Source: Microbacterium sp. LKL04 (GTDB taxonomy: Bacteria; Actinomycetota; Actinomycetes; Actinomycetales; Microbacteriaceae). Taken from it: DNA of 64,000 bases. The notes under the pieces were generated by a model. It was not told the origin of the DNA and made no database searches. It saw only the letters and a program-made list of their open reading frames with translations. Positions 45,933-57,644 of this stretch are shown here, in pieces; position 1 is the stretch's first letter, and every line of letters begins with the position of its first letter. A program made the translations under genes and the position numbers. The stretch covers positions 1,488,001-1,552,000 of the forward strand of contig NZ_LT627736.1 in assembly GCF_900102005.1 (NCBI RefSeq), in the 5' to 3' direction.

Positions 45933-46736
45933 TCAGTACTCGCGCAGCGACTCGCCGTCATCGTCGGACTCATCGTCCGCGTCGACGTCGTCATCGTCGT
46001 CGGACTCTTCGTCGTCCGACTCATCGTCGTCCGCAGTCTCATCGAGCTCGTCGATGTCGACGCCGTCCACGTCGCCGGCATGCAGGATCGGCGATCCGTC
46101 GCTGTCGAAGTCGCTCGCGTCGAGGTCCTCGGCGTCGTCCTCATCCGCGTCGTCGTCATCGTCCGCGTCGTCGTCATCGTCCGCGTCGTCGTCGTCCGCG
46201 TCGTCGTCGGATTCGTCCTCCTCGGCGGCCGCCTGAGCGGCCTGATACTCGGCGAGCCGTTCAGCCCACGGCAGCCATTCGGGTGCGAGCAGCGCGCCGT
46301 CGCCGGGCAGGAGTTCCACTTCGAGCACGGTGGGCTCGGATCCGTCGACGACCGCGACGCTGACGGTCCAGAACCAGCCCGGATACCCCGCCATCCGGTT
46401 CGAGAAGCGGAGCGAGACGACGCCCCCGTCTTCGATGAGATACCCGGCGGCTTCGCCGACCGTCGCCTCGGGAGTCACCTCGAGGAGTGCGGCGCGCGCC
46501 AGGTCGTACGCCTCGAACAGCCGCGGGTCGGTCGGAGCGGACTCCGCTTCCGCCGGCTCGGACGATTCGCCGGTGACGTCGGTCTCGACACCCTCGGCAG
46601 TTTCGGCGACCTCGGCGGTCTCGGCCACCTCAGCGGCGTCGTCGGCCTCGGCGGCATCCGTCGGCGCTGCAGATGCGGCGGCCTCGACGGGCTCCGCAGA
46701 CTCGATGTCCTCCGGGGACTCAGGCATCGAGGTCAT
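45933..46736 (-). CDS. DUF3027 domain-containing protein with polyacidic tail
   Basis: A 267-residue protein. The conserved DUF3027 domain (DPRLFEAYDLARAALLEVTP, VSLRFSNRMAGYPGWFWTVSVAV, LLAPEWLPWAERLAEY) is framed by an Ala/Glu-rich N-terminus and a C-terminal tail of about 90 residues that is almost all Asp and Glu. The function is unknown; the family is limited to actinobacteria. The start overlaps the 3' end of the cold-shock gene by 17 bp, so the two are coupled; AAGG precedes ATG 46736. Confidence 0.88.
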   Translation of the reverse strand: MTSMPESPEDIESAEPVEAAASAAPTDAAEADDAAEVAETAEVAETAEGVETDVTGESSEPAEAESAPTDPRLFEAYDLARAALLEVTPEATVGEAAGYLIEDGGVVSLRFSNRMAGYPGWFWTVSVAVVDGSEPTVLEVELLPGDGALLAPEWLPWAERLAEYQAAQAAAEEDESDDDADDDDADDDDDADDDDDADEDDAEDLDASDFDSDGSPILHAGDVDGVDIDELDETADDDESDDEESDDDDDVDADDESDDDGESLREY

Positions 46737-47103
46737 CAGCGACCTTGCGGAGCACAGCGGCGACCTTCTTGCCGTGCGCGCCGCTCGGGTACCGGCCGTG
46801 GCGGAGGTCCCCGCCGATGCCGTCGAGCAGTTTGACGAGGTCCTCGATGATGACCGCCATGTCGTCGGCGGGCTTGCGGTTGCGCTTGCTGAGGCTGACG
46901 GGAGCGTCGAGCACCCGAACGGCGAGCGCCTGCAGCCCACGGCGGCCGTCGGCGACGCCGAACTCCAGGCGCGTGCCGGGCTTCATCGTGGTGGTCCCGG
47001 CGGGGAGCGCGGTGGCGTGCAGGAAGACGTCCTGACCGTCGTCGCCGGTGATGAAGCCGAATCCCTTCGCCTCGTCGTAGAACCTGACCTTGCCGGTGGG
47101 CAT
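46720..47103 (-). CDS. Cold-shock domain protein with C-terminal extension
   Basis: A 127-residue RNA/DNA-binding protein. Residues 1-66 form the cold-shock domain with RNP1 GKVRFYDEAKGFGFI and RNP2 QDVFLH; the C-terminal 60 residues (VIIEDLVKLLDGIGGDLRHGRYPSG) are an actinobacterial extension of unknown role. It is translationally coupled to the DUF3027 gene, an arrangement conserved in related genera as far as I recall. Confidence 0.9.
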   Translation of the reverse strand: MPTGKVRFYDEAKGFGFITGDDGQDVFLHATALPAGTTTMKPGTRLEFGVADGRRGLQALAVRVLDAPVSLSKRNRKPADDMAVIIEDLVKLLDGIGGDLRHGRYPSGAHGKKVAAVLRKVADDLDA

Positions 47104-47208
47104 GTGTCGAACCTCGCTGCTCGGCCCGCGTGCGGGCATGGGAAAGTGGGACCGTCTCAGCCCCGACCACCAGACTACGACACCGCGGCGAGCCGCTACT
47201 CTGATCGG

Positions 47209-47487
47209 ATGAGCACTCCGCCCCCGGCCGGCGACCTTCCCTTTCGACGCATCGACCGCATCCTGGCGTTCATGTCCTTGGGTCTTCTGGTGCTCTCGGT
47301 CGTCTGCTTCTTCGCGATCATCATCGCCTCCGGCCCCGTCGGGCTGAAGCAGGAGGACTTCGCGACCGGCGCCTGGCCCGTGGTGAGCCTCATCGTCTAC
47401 GTCGCACCGCCAGTGGCCTTCGCACTGCTGCTCGCGTTGCTGATCATGACGTTCGCGCGAAGGGGACGGGCCAACAAGGGCCGTTGA
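47209..47487 (+). CDS. Small conserved membrane protein
   Basis: A 92-residue protein with two membrane helices (about residues 17-41 and 57-82) and a basic C-terminus (ARRGRANKGR). No function recognised. It is separated by one base from the helicase-associated gene and by 105 bp from the divergent cold-shock gene, so it is the first gene of the XPB cluster. Confidence 0.7.
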   Translation: MSTPPPAGDLPFRRIDRILAFMSLGLLVLSVVCFFAIIIASGPVGLKQEDFATGAWPVVSLIVYVAPPVAFALLLALLIMTFARRGRANKGR

Positions 47488-47488
47488 C

Positions 47489-49195
47489 GTGACCGCCTCC
47501 GACGCTCGTGCCCTCGCGACCCGGCTCGCGACACTCGATCCGGATGCCCTGGCCGCTCTGCTCGATGCACGACACGTCGCTCCCCACACGTCCTGGACGG
47601 ACTTCTTCGACGCCGCCGACGGACTGCTCGACCCTGCCCAGCTGCACCGCGCCCTCGCCCAGGTCTCGGACGTCGAGGCGGCCGCGCTGCGCGACGCCCT
47701 CGAGACCGGGACGCCGGTGGACGCGACGCTGCGCGACGCCCTCGCCGCACGCGCACTGACGGACGAAGACGGAACCCCCTACGACGCGGTGGCCGCAGCC
47801 CTCTCATCAGCGGCGACCGTCGACGCCGCACCGGCGATCACGGGAACGGATGAATCGGATGCCGCGAGCGCCGAGCGAGCGTTCGACGCCGCCGCCTCGC
47901 TCGCCGACATCCTCCACTCCGCCACGCGCACTCCGCTCGCGCGGATCGGCTCCGGCGCCCTCAGCGCCGGCGACCGCCGTCGCCTCGTCGATGCCGGTGC
48001 AGCCGCGAGCCCCGACGACGCCGACATCCTCGTCGGGATCGCCGAAGAGGCGGGACTCCTCGCGGGCTCGGAACGCAGCTGGACGGTCACCGACGCCGGG
48101 GCGACGTGGCTCGGCAGCCGCACGGTCGAGCGCTGGCTCGAGGTCGCCGGGCACCTGCGCGACCGGCTGCCCTCCGCCCTGCGCTCCGCCGCCGGAGGGT
48201 GGCGTCCGCTGGCGGAGTGGCCAGGGGCGTACCCCTTCGACCCTGCCTGGCCGGACCGGGTCCGGCGCCTGGTCGCGATGCTCGTGCACTGGGCCGTGCT
48301 CGCCCCCGACGGGACGCCGCCCACGTGGGCGGCGGGACTCGCAGATGGGACGCACGCCGACGCCGACGCGCTCCGCACACTGCTCCCCCACGAGGTCGAC
48401 AAGGTGTACCTCCAGAACGACCTGACGGCCATCGCGCCCGGCCCGCTCGAGCCCCGCCTCGATCTGCGCCTGCGCACCTCCGCGCGCCGCGAGTCCCGAG
48501 CACAGGCGGCGACCTACCGGTTCACCGCCGAGACGATCGGCGCCGCCTTCGCCGCCGGCGAGACCGCGGCATCCCTCACCGCGTTCCTCACCGAACTGTC
48601 CCTCACCGGCGTCCCGCAGCCACTCGCCTACGAGATCGAGCGCGCCGCGACCCGCCACGGCACCCTGCGCGTCGGCCCCGACCGGCAGGGTTACACGCGG
48701 CTGTCGGGTCAACGCGACCTGCTCGAGGCGATCAACGTCGACCAGGCTCTGCGACCCCTCGGACTCGTCGCCGACGGGGACGACCTCGTGACCCGCACGA
48801 GCGTCGACACCACGTTCTGGATGCTCGCCGACGCCCGCTACCCGGTTCTCGCGGTGGATGCCGATGGCACGCCTCGCTCGCCCGGCCGCCACGCCGTCGC
48901 CGAGAGCACGACACCCGAGACCTCGGCATCCGAACGCTACCGTCCGCTGATCGAGACGCTGCGGGCCAGTCTGTCCGACGACGCGGATGCCGCCTGGCTC
49001 GAACGCGAGCTCGAGCAGGCGGTCCGCACCCGCGCGACGATCGACATCACGATCCGGATGCCCGACGGCTCCACCCGCGACGTGACCCTCGAGGCCGCCG
49101 GACTCGGCGGCGGACGCCTGCGCGGGCGCGACCGCGCGGCCGACGTCGAACGGACCCTGCCGTTGTCGAGCATCGTGAGCGTCCGGCCGGTGTAG
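47489..49195 (+). CDS. Helicase-associated domain protein (XPB partner)
   Basis: A 568-residue protein without Walker motifs. It resembles the actinobacterial helicase-associated proteins encoded next to XPB: an N-terminal helical part, a winged-helix-like section (GIAEEAGLLAGSERSWTVTDAGATWL), and a C-terminal domain with EVDKVYLQNDLTAIAPGPLEP and a later nucleic-acid-binding-like VTLEAAGLGGGRLRGRDRAAD. GTG 47489 follows the preceding gene by one base. It probably works with the XPB helicase 27 bp downstream in DNA repair. Confidence 0.85.
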   Translation: MTASDARALATRLATLDPDALAALLDARHVAPHTSWTDFFDAADGLLDPAQLHRALAQVSDVEAAALRDALETGTPVDATLRDALAARALTDEDGTPYDAVAAALSSAATVDAAPAITGTDESDAASAERAFDAAASLADILHSATRTPLARIGSGALSAGDRRRLVDAGAAASPDDADILVGIAEEAGLLAGSERSWTVTDAGATWLGSRTVERWLEVAGHLRDRLPSALRSAAGGWRPLAEWPGAYPFDPAWPDRVRRLVAMLVHWAVLAPDGTPPTWAAGLADGTHADADALRTLLPHEVDKVYLQNDLTAIAPGPLEPRLDLRLRTSARRESRAQAATYRFTAETIGAAFAAGETAASLTAFLTELSLTGVPQPLAYEIERAATRHGTLRVGPDRQGYTRLSGQRDLLEAINVDQALRPLGLVADGDDLVTRTSVDTTFWMLADARYPVLAVDADGTPRSPGRHAVAESTTPETSASERYRPLIETLRASLSDDADAAWLERELEQAVRTRATIDITIRMPDGSTRDVTLEAAGLGGGRLRGRDRAADVERTLPLSSIVSVRPV

Positions 49196-49222
49196 GCGCC
49201 GGGGCCGGTAGACTCGTCCGTT

Positions 49223-50866
49223 ATGGCTAACGGCCCCCTCATCGTCCAGAGCGACCGCACGGTACTGCTCGAAGTGGCTCACCCCGACGCGGAGAACGCG
49301 CGACACGAACTCGCGATCTTCGCCGAACTCGAGCGCGCGCCCGAACACATCCACACCTACCGGATCACCCGGCTCGGGCTGTGGAATGCGCGTGCCGCGG
49401 GGCATGACGCGGAGGACATGCTCGCCACCCTCGAGCGGTGGGCGAAGTTCCCGGTTCCGCCGTCCGTCTCGATCGACATCCGTGAGACCGTCGGCCGCTA
49501 CGGACGCCTCGTCATCGAACGCGACGACGAGGGGACGCTGATCCTCCGCTCCACCGACAAGCCGGTGCTCGCCGAGATCGCCCGGAACCGCCGGATCCAG
49601 CCGCTGCTCATCGCGCACCCGACGCCGGAGACGTACGTCATCGACGCGTGGGCGAGAGGCCAGATCAAGCAGGAGCTGCTGAAGATCGGCTGGCCCGCCG
49701 AGGACCACGCCGGCTTCACGCCCGGCACCCCGCACGAGATCGAGCTGCACGAGGACGGCTGGACGCTGCGCCCGTATCAGCGGAAGGCCGTCGACATCTT
49801 CAGCGAGGGCGGCTCCGGCGTCGTGGTCCTCCCCTGCGGCGCGGGCAAGACGCTCGTCGGCGCAGCCGCGATGGCCGACACGAAGACGACGACCCTCATC
49901 CTCGTGACCAATACCGTCAGCGCCCGACAGTGGCGCGACGAGTTGCTCAAGCGCACCTCGCTCACTCCCGAGGAGATCGGCGAGTACTCCGGTCAGTCCA
50001 AGGAGGTCAAGCCCGTCACGATCGCGACGTACCAGATCCTCACGGCGAAGCGGAAAGGCGAGTACGCGCACCTTGCGCTCCTCGACGCGCTCGACTGGGG
50101 CCTCATCGTGTACGACGAGGTGCATCTGCTCCCCGCGCCGGTCTTCAAGCTCACGGCCGACCTGCAGGCGCGGCGTCGCCTCGGCCTCACCGCGACGCTC
50201 GTCCGAGAGGACGGCCGCGAGGGTGACGTCTTCAGCCTCATCGGACCCAAGCGCTTCGACGCCCCGTGGAAGGAGATCGAGGCTCAGGGCTTCATCTCCC
50301 CCGCCGTCTGCTACGAGGTGCGCATCGACCTGCCGGCATCCGACCGGCTCGAGTACGCGGCGTCGGCCGACGACGAGCGCTACCGCCTCGCGGCGACCGC
50401 GCACGCGAAGATTGACGTCGTCCGCGACCTCGTCGCGAAGCACGAGGGCGAGCAGATCCTCGTGATCGGCCAGTACCTCGACCAGATCGACATCCTCTCG
50501 GAGGAGCTCGGCGCACCGAAGATCACCGGCTCCACCCCTGTGGACGAGCGCGAGGAGCTGTTCGACGCCTTCCGGCACGCCCGCATCCCGGTGCTCGTCG
50601 TGTCGAAGGTCGCGAACTTCTCGATCGACCTGCCCGACGCCTCCGTCGCCATCCAGGTCTCGGGCTCGTTCGGCTCCCGACAGGAAGAGGCGCAGCGACT
50701 CGGTCGCCTCCTGCGTCCGAAGTCGAACGGTCACAAGGCGAGCTTCTACACGCTCATCGCCCGCGACACGGTCGACCAGGACTTCGCGCAGAACCGCCAG
50801 CGGTTCCTCGCCGAGCAGGGGTACAGCTACACGATCCTCGACGCCGACAACCTGCTGGCGGCCTGA
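49223..50866 (+). CDS. DNA repair helicase XPB
   Basis: A 547-residue superfamily 2 helicase. After an N-terminal damage-recognition-like domain come Walker A LPCGAGKT, motif II DEVH in VYDEVHLLPAP, motif III GLTATLVRED, and the C-terminal lobe ending QEEAQRLGRLLRPK (motif VI). This is the bacterial counterpart of eukaryotic XPB, a 3'-5' DNA-unwinding and translocating enzyme. It is preceded by its helicase-associated partner. Confidence 0.95.
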   Translation: MANGPLIVQSDRTVLLEVAHPDAENARHELAIFAELERAPEHIHTYRITRLGLWNARAAGHDAEDMLATLERWAKFPVPPSVSIDIRETVGRYGRLVIERDDEGTLILRSTDKPVLAEIARNRRIQPLLIAHPTPETYVIDAWARGQIKQELLKIGWPAEDHAGFTPGTPHEIELHEDGWTLRPYQRKAVDIFSEGGSGVVVLPCGAGKTLVGAAAMADTKTTTLILVTNTVSARQWRDELLKRTSLTPEEIGEYSGQSKEVKPVTIATYQILTAKRKGEYAHLALLDALDWGLIVYDEVHLLPAPVFKLTADLQARRRLGLTATLVREDGREGDVFSLIGPKRFDAPWKEIEAQGFISPAVCYEVRIDLPASDRLEYAASADDERYRLAATAHAKIDVVRDLVAKHEGEQILVIGQYLDQIDILSEELGAPKITGSTPVDEREELFDAFRHARIPVLVVSKVANFSIDLPDASVAIQVSGSFGSRQEEAQRLGRLLRPKSNGHKASFYTLIARDTVDQDFAQNRQRFLAEQGYSYTILDADNLLAA

Positions 50867-50875
50867 CCGCCCGGC

Positions 50876-52324
50876 TCAGTCCGACGAGGACGAGCCGGTC
50901 GACCCGTCGGAACCACCGGCATCCGTCCCGGACCCGGCCGACCCGCTGTCGGCGGGACCGGACGGTGCCGGGTCCGCCGTGGCAGACCGCTCGGGCGCGG
51001 GTGTGGCGTCGGGCGCAGGCGCGTACTCGCCCCACCGGGGCGCCTGATGCGGCTGCAGCGGCGGACCGTCGTACGGTGCCGCCGGCGGCGTCGGCGCGGG
51101 CGCGGGGTCCACCGGCTGACCGTAGCCCGGCGGCTGACCGTAGCCCGGCGCCTGATCGTACACCGGCGGCTGACCGTAGCCCGGCGCCTGACCGTACACC
51201 GGGGGCTGACCGTACACGGGCGGCTGACCGTACACCGGCGGCTGGCCGTACGCGGGCGCCTGACCGTAGACCGAGGGCTGACCGTACACGGGCGGCTGGC
51301 CGTACACCGGAGGGTACGCGCCGGCGTACACGGGCAGAACCTGCACGGGTTCGGGTGCGGGCGTGATCCGCAGGGTGCGACGCCCGTCGCCACGGCGCCA
51401 GAGCCACTCGACGACTCCCACGAACGCGCCGATCATCACCACCGACGACACCAGGCTCACGACGCTCGTGTCGGTCGCCGCCGCGTCGCTGAGACCGAAC
51501 ACCGAGAATCCGAATGCGGCGAGGTTGTTGACGACGTGCAGCGCGATCGCGGCCTCGAGGCCCCCGGTCCGCCACGTGAGCCACCCGGCGGCAATGGCGA
51601 ACACCCCGACGCTGACCTGTCCGGCCCAGTCGTACACGTGCCCCAGCACGAACAGCGGCACCGGCAACAGGATCGACCACGCGGGGTGCTTCAGCCAGCG
51701 TCCGACCGTCTGCATGAGGTACCCGCGGAAGACGTATTCCTCGGCGGTCGCCTGGAACGGGACGAGGATCAGGACGATGACGAGGGATGCCACGAAGGCG
51801 GGATTGTCCTGCGGCGGCACGAGCGTGCCCCCCGATCCTTCCTCGGCCGGCAGGAGGAAGGAGAGCGCGGAGATGACGATGTACACGACGACGGCGGCGC
51901 CCGCGCACAGCAGCAGCCACCTCCACCGGAGCGATCCGGCGACCGACGAGAGGAAGCCGACGCGCCGCCCGTTCACGAGGAACGACGACAGCAGGTAGAT
52001 CGGCCACATCACCGCGAGCGACAGCAGGATGACAGCGAGCCCGAGCGGATCGGTGACGTCGATCGTCACCAACCGATCCAGAAGCGCATAGACGTCCGCG
52101 GACGGGTCCGAGGCGAAGAGGGTCAGCGCGAAGACGAACCCGATCACCGTGGACACGATGAGGTACAGCACGACGCCGATCGCCCCCGTCGCCAGGGGCG
52201 TCCACCAGCCTCGGCGTTGACGCGCGAACAGCAAGCGGTGGAAGGCGGCGCCCGGGCCGGTGGTGTCGGCGGGAAGAGCCGGCGCGGCGCGGTGGGGAAC
52301 GGGGACGGGCTGCGGAACAGTCAC
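50876..52324 (-). CDS. CPBP intramembrane protease with repetitive Tyr-Gly-Gln tail
   Basis: A 482-residue membrane protein. About eight helices occupy residues 40-325, with the protease motifs [12 protein letters not shown] (EExxxR), FVLGHVYDW and [13 protein letters not shown]. The C-terminal 150 residues are a soluble tail dominated by some dozen copies of P(P/S)VYGQ or APGYGQ, then an acidic Ser/Gly end. The start is GTG 52324 with AGGA nine bases upstream. Substrate unknown; the tail may mediate wall or protein contacts. It faces the XPB gene tail to tail. Confidence 0.88.
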   Translation of the reverse strand: MTVPQPVPVPHRAAPALPADTTGPGAAFHRLLFARQRRGWWTPLATGAIGVVLYLIVSTVIGFVFALTLFASDPSADVYALLDRLVTIDVTDPLGLAVILLSLAVMWPIYLLSSFLVNGRRVGFLSSVAGSLRWRWLLLCAGAAVVVYIVISALSFLLPAEEGSGGTLVPPQDNPAFVASLVIVLILVPFQATAEEYVFRGYLMQTVGRWLKHPAWSILLPVPLFVLGHVYDWAGQVSVGVFAIAAGWLTWRTGGLEAAIALHVVNNLAAFGFSVFGLSDAAATDTSVVSLVSSVVMIGAFVGVVEWLWRRGDGRRTLRITPAPEPVQVLPVYAGAYPPVYGQPPVYGQPSVYGQAPAYGQPPVYGQPPVYGQPPVYGQAPGYGQPPVYDQAPGYGQPPGYGQPVDPAPAPTPPAAPYDGPPLQPHQAPRWGEYAPAPDATPAPERSATADPAPSGPADSGSAGSGTDAGGSDGSTGSSSSD

Positions 52325-52423
52325 CGTTCCATCCTGTCTCACCGCGGGACGTGATCGTACCCTCGAGCGACCCGGGATCGGAATGTCCAGCAAACCGATC
52401 GATTCCGGTGCCAGTATGGGCTC

Positions 52424-53116
52424 ATGACCGCTGCACGCATCCTCGTCGTGGACGACGAGCCGAACATCCGGGATCTGCTCGTCACGAGCCTCCGGTTCGC
52501 CGGATACCAGGTCCGTGCCGTCGCGAACGGCGCCCAGACCATCTCGGCCGTCCTCGAAGAAGAACCCGACCTGATCATCCTCGACGTCATGTTGCCCGAC
52601 ATGAACGGCTTCAGCGTGACCAAGCGTCTCCGCGGAGCGGGCTACACGGCGCCCATCCTCTTTCTGACGGCGAAGGACGCCACCGAGGACAAGATCGAGG
52701 GCCTCAACTCCGGCGGCGACGACTACGTCACCAAGCCCTTCAGCCTCGATGAGATCGTCGCGCGCATCCAGGCCATCCTGCGCCGCACGATGCAGGCCGA
52801 CGAGGACTCGATCATCAAGGCCGGCGAGATCACGATGGACCAGGACACGCATGACGTCCAGGTGGGCGACACCTCGATCGACCTCTCCCCGACCGAGTTC
52901 AAGCTCCTGCGCTACCTGATGCTCAACCCGAACCGGGTGCTCAGCAAAGCCCAGATCCTCGACCACGTGTGGGAGTACGACTTCAACGGCGACGCCGGCA
53001 TCGTGGAGAGCTATATCTCCTACCTCCGCCGCAAGATCGACCCGCACTCCTCCGAACCGCTCATCCAGACCAAGCGCGGCTTCGGATACATGCTGAAGGC
53101 CGACCGCACCGCCTGA
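52424..53116 (+). CDS. OmpR-family response regulator
   Basis: A 230-residue regulator: receiver domain with the acidic pocket DDE (10-12), phosphorylation site Asp 54 ([13 protein letters not shown]) and Lys in [10 protein letters not shown]-terminal winged helix ([32 protein letters not shown]). It resembles MprA/TrcR-type regulators. The cognate kinase gene starts 13 bp after its stop. Confidence 0.95.
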   Translation: MTAARILVVDDEPNIRDLLVTSLRFAGYQVRAVANGAQTISAVLEEEPDLIILDVMLPDMNGFSVTKRLRGAGYTAPILFLTAKDATEDKIEGLNSGGDDYVTKPFSLDEIVARIQAILRRTMQADEDSIIKAGEITMDQDTHDVQVGDTSIDLSPTEFKLLRYLMLNPNRVLSKAQILDHVWEYDFNGDAGIVESYISYLRRKIDPHSSEPLIQTKRGFGYMLKADRTA

Positions 53117-53129
53117 ACGGAGGCGCCCC

Positions 53130-54848
53130 CTGGGCCCGACGGCATCGCAGGACCGCGTCACCTCCTGGTGGCGCGGCCTCAGCCTGCGCACCAAAGTCAC
53201 CGGTGTGACCGTCAGCATCCTCGCCTTCGGCATGATCGCCGCCGGTGTGGGAACGATGATCTTCCTGCGCAACGCGCAGCTGTCCGCTGTGGACCAGTCG
53301 CTGACGCAGACGGTCACGACCGATATCGCGAGCAGTCTGATGAACGTCACGCTCGACGACGGCGGGGCGACCTTCACCCCCATCGCGGCGGCGCCGACGG
53401 ACTTCTCGGTCGCGGTGTACAGCGGCAAGGGCGAGGGCGAACGCCTGGCGGTCGCGGGAGGCGACGGATCGCTCGCACCGCCGCAGTTCCCGGAGACGTT
53501 CTCGCTCGACCAGACCGTGCTCGACGGCACGGCTCCGTTCGACCTCACGTCGGCGGATGGAACCGTTCGCTACCGCGCGAGCGTCGACACGTTGCCGATC
53601 GCAGGATCGCGCGAGTACTACACGCAGCTCGTCGCACTGCCTCTCAACGACGTGAACCGGACGGTGGCCAACTACATCGGCATCTACACCGTGCTGGCCC
53701 TGTTCACGATCGTCTGCAGCGCGATCCTGACGCGCGGACTCGTCACCCTCGCCTTCCGTGGACTCGGCCAGGTCGAATCCACCGCCATGACGATCGCCCG
53801 GGGCGACTTCAGCCAACGCATGAGCGACATCGCCCCCGGCACCGAGGTCGGCCGACTGAAGACGGCGATCAACGTCATGTTGGAGCGCATCGACGAAGCG
53901 CTCGGCGAGCGCGACTCGACCGTCGATCGCATGCGGCGTTTCATCGGCGACGCGAGCCACGAGCTCCGCACGCCGCTCGTGACCGTGCGCGGGTATGCCG
54001 AGCTGTATCGCATGGGGGCTATCCAGGATCCGGAGCAGACCGCCCAGGCCATGGAGCGCATCGAGAAAGAGGCGATCCGCATGGGCGCGCTCGTCGAGGA
54101 TCTCCTCGCCCTCGCGCGCCTCGACGAGCAGCGGGACGTCGCGGTCGTCCCCGTCGACCTCCGCCCGATCGCCCGGGATGCCGCCCTCGACGCGCGCGCC
54201 GCCTCTCCCGATCGCGAGGTCACGTTCTCGGGGCAGACCCCGACGTCGACGATCCCGCTCGCGGTCTTCACGGCGCAGGAACCGACGCCGAAGCGACGCG
54301 GTGGCGCGATCGCCGGTGCGGGTCGCCTGCTGCGCCGTCGTCCCCGCACGGATGCCGCGCCTCCCCCGGCGCTCCAGACGGAACCGATTCTGATCCCCGC
54401 GCCGCAGGTGGTCCTCCCCATCGTGCTCGGCGACGAGAACCGGATCCGCCAGGTGGTGGCCAACCTCCTCGGCAACGCGCGCCGGTACACGCCCGAGGGC
54501 TCGCCCATCGAACTGACGGTCGGCGCCGACCTCGATTCCGGCCGCGGGTGGATCTCGATCGCCGACCACGGCGAGGGTGTGCCCGAGCAGATCCGCAGCA
54601 AGATCTTCCAGCGCTTCTGGCGAGCCGACTCGTCCCGCACCCGCGAGACGGGCGGCTCCGGCCTCGGACTGTCGATCGTCGCTTCCATCGTCGCCACCCT
54701 GCACGGCACCATCGAGGTCACCGACACCCCCGGCGGCGGCGCGACCTTCACGGTATCCCTCCCCCTCGCGATGGACCGTGCCACGGCCGGCGAAGCCGTC
54801 GACCTGGCCACACAGCCGCTCCCGCGGGCACCCCGCTCCGAGGACTGA
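53130..54848 (+). CDS. HAMP-domain sensor histidine kinase, probable CTG start
   Basis: A 572-residue kinase: transmembrane helix 1 ([18 protein letters not shown]), external sensor of about 140 residues, helix 2 ([15 protein letters not shown]), HAMP, HisKA with phospho-acceptor His 277 ([12 protein letters not shown]), and ATPase with N box [11 protein letters not shown] and G boxes GEGVPEQ and [10 protein letters not shown]. No ATG, GTG or TTG lies in frame between the regulator stop and GTG 53205, which is too close to helix 1. CTG 53130, six bases after CGGAGG, gives the expected basic N-terminus ([13 protein letters not shown]). A Pro/Arg-rich insertion of about 60 residues precedes the N box. 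Confidence 0.88.
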   Translation: MGPTASQDRVTSWWRGLSLRTKVTGVTVSILAFGMIAAGVGTMIFLRNAQLSAVDQSLTQTVTTDIASSLMNVTLDDGGATFTPIAAAPTDFSVAVYSGKGEGERLAVAGGDGSLAPPQFPETFSLDQTVLDGTAPFDLTSADGTVRYRASVDTLPIAGSREYYTQLVALPLNDVNRTVANYIGIYTVLALFTIVCSAILTRGLVTLAFRGLGQVESTAMTIARGDFSQRMSDIAPGTEVGRLKTAINVMLERIDEALGERDSTVDRMRRFIGDASHELRTPLVTVRGYAELYRMGAIQDPEQTAQAMERIEKEAIRMGALVEDLLALARLDEQRDVAVVPVDLRPIARDAALDARAASPDREVTFSGQTPTSTIPLAVFTAQEPTPKRRGGAIAGAGRLLRRRPRTDAAPPPALQTEPILIPAPQVVLPIVLGDENRIRQVVANLLGNARRYTPEGSPIELTVGADLDSGRGWISIADHGEGVPEQIRSKIFQRFWRADSSRTRETGGSGLGLSIVASIVATLHGTIEVTDTPGGGATFTVSLPLAMDRATAGEAVDLATQPLPRAPRSED

Positions 54849-54962
54849 GCGGACTCCTCCCCAGCGGACCGGGAGCGTCGGTCCTCCCCACGCTGCGCAG
54901 CGGCGTGAGGCCGGAACAGGGCGCGCACCTAGCGTGGCGGCATCCCATCGAAAGGAACCGTC

Positions 54963-55250
54963 ATGACCGCCTTCACCGTCGACAGCGACGCCGTCCTCGC
55001 CGCGACCACCACGATCCGCGCCACCGGCGACCGGGTCCAGTCCGAGACCGCCACGATGCTCGGACACCTCACTCAGTTGCAGGGATCGTGGACCGGCAGC
55101 GCCTCGGTCGCCTTCCAGGGAGTCGTCGAACGCTGGCGTGCCGCCCAGCGCGAACTGGATGCCGCCCTCGCCGACATCAGCACCGCACTGGGCGCCGTCG
55201 GCCAGCAGTACGCGCAGACCGAGATGGCCGCGGCGGGCATGTTCCGCTGA
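54963..55250 (+). CDS. WXG100-family protein (ESAT-6-like)
   Basis: A 95-residue helical hairpin protein with the defining Trp-x-Gly turn (QGSWTGSAS, Trp 43 to Gly 45). These are substrates or partners of type VII (ESX) secretion. No EccC ATPase or second WXG100 gene is nearby in the window, so this copy is solitary here. ATG 54963 has AAAGGAACC upstream. A strong hairpin follows its stop. Confidence 0.93.
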   Translation: MTAFTVDSDAVLAATTTIRATGDRVQSETATMLGHLTQLQGSWTGSASVAFQGVVERWRAAQRELDAALADISTALGAVGQQYAQTEMAAAGMFR

Positions 55251-55263
55251 CGTGTCCGACCGG

Positions 55264-55295
55264 CGAAGGGCCCTTCCCAGAGGAAGGGCCCTTCG
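55264..55295 (+). terminator. Hairpin terminator after the WXG100 gene
   Basis: CGAAGGGCCCTTCC and GGAAGGGCCCTTCG are perfect 14-bp arms around a 4-base loop, 13 bp after the stop. It can also serve the convergent small gene. Confidence 0.9.
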
Positions 55296-55321
55296 TGTCG
55301 AGCGGAGCAGACGTGCGTGGA

Positions 55322-55519
55322 TCAGGACGCGTCCTCGTCTTCCTCCGGGTTGAAGTGCGACGGGGTGTCGCTGTGCCCGGCGGCGACGCCGTCAGGATCG
55401 GCGGGGATGGTGCCGTCCTTCCCGAGGCCGCCCGGCTTCTCAGACCCGTCGCTGTCCGAACCGTTCTGCGGGGATTGCGCGTCGTCACCGACGACGGCGG
55501 AGTCATCGTGGTCTGTCAT
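55322..55519 (-). CDS. Small acidic hypothetical protein
   Basis: A 65-residue, strongly acidic, Gly/Ser/Asp-rich protein with no hydrophobic segment, probably disordered, containing GKDGTIPADPDGVAAGHSDTP. ATG 55519 is preceded by GGAGAGG. Function unknown. It lies between two similar GC-rich terminators. Confidence 0.6.
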   Translation of the reverse strand: MTDHDDSAVVGDDAQSPQNGSDSDGSEKPGGLGKDGTIPADPDGVAAGHSDTPSHFNPEEDEDAS

Positions 55520-55693
55520 GGGAACCTCTCCTCGGATCGATGTGACGAGGCCCGTGCGACGCTGCGCGATGACGGCCACCGTGTACGGCGTGGACGACGC
55601 CTCACCGCACACAATGGACTCCTGCCGCCGGAGCGGATGCTCCCTTGACATTCCGCGCGGGACGCTGCGGCGGCCCTCCGGCGCCCGGGAACG

Positions 55694-55727
55694 ACGAAGG
55701 GCCCCTCCCGGAGGAGGGGCCCTTCGT
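55694..55727. terminator. Terminator downstream of groEL
   Basis: ACGAAGGGCCCCTCC pairs with GGAGGGGCCCTTCGT over 15 bp around CGGA. It lies 20 bp past the groEL stop on the minus strand. The rest of the 227-bp gap to the small acidic gene shows no gene. Confidence 0.9.
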
Positions 55728-55746
55728 GCTGACTGTCAGCGCTGGA

Positions 55747-57460
<1,714 letters not shown>

Positions 57461-57466
57461 ATCATT

Positions 57467-57493
57467 CTGGCACTCGACCATAGCGAGTGCAAG
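57467..57493 (-). promoter_or_regulatory. CIRCE element (HrcA operator) 2
   Basis: On the minus strand CTTGCACTC, nine bases, then GAGTGCCAG. It is a second, slightly weaker HrcA site six bases upstream of the first. Confidence 0.8.
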
Positions 57494-57644
57494 CCGTGCG
57501 ACACCGACTCGCGCGACCGTGACGACATCGCACTGAGGCCGCACGCACAGCCCGATCACCGCGCGGAGGAACGGATGCCGACGATCGTCGAAATCGCTTC
57601 ATCGCGGGGATCAACGGCGTGCGAAACGCTGCACGAGGATATGC

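Noticed and set aside
46100..46230. Short tandem GTC/GAC-type repeats resembling a microsatellite
   Set aside because: They are codons of the polyacidic tail of the DUF3027 protein, not a separate repeat element.
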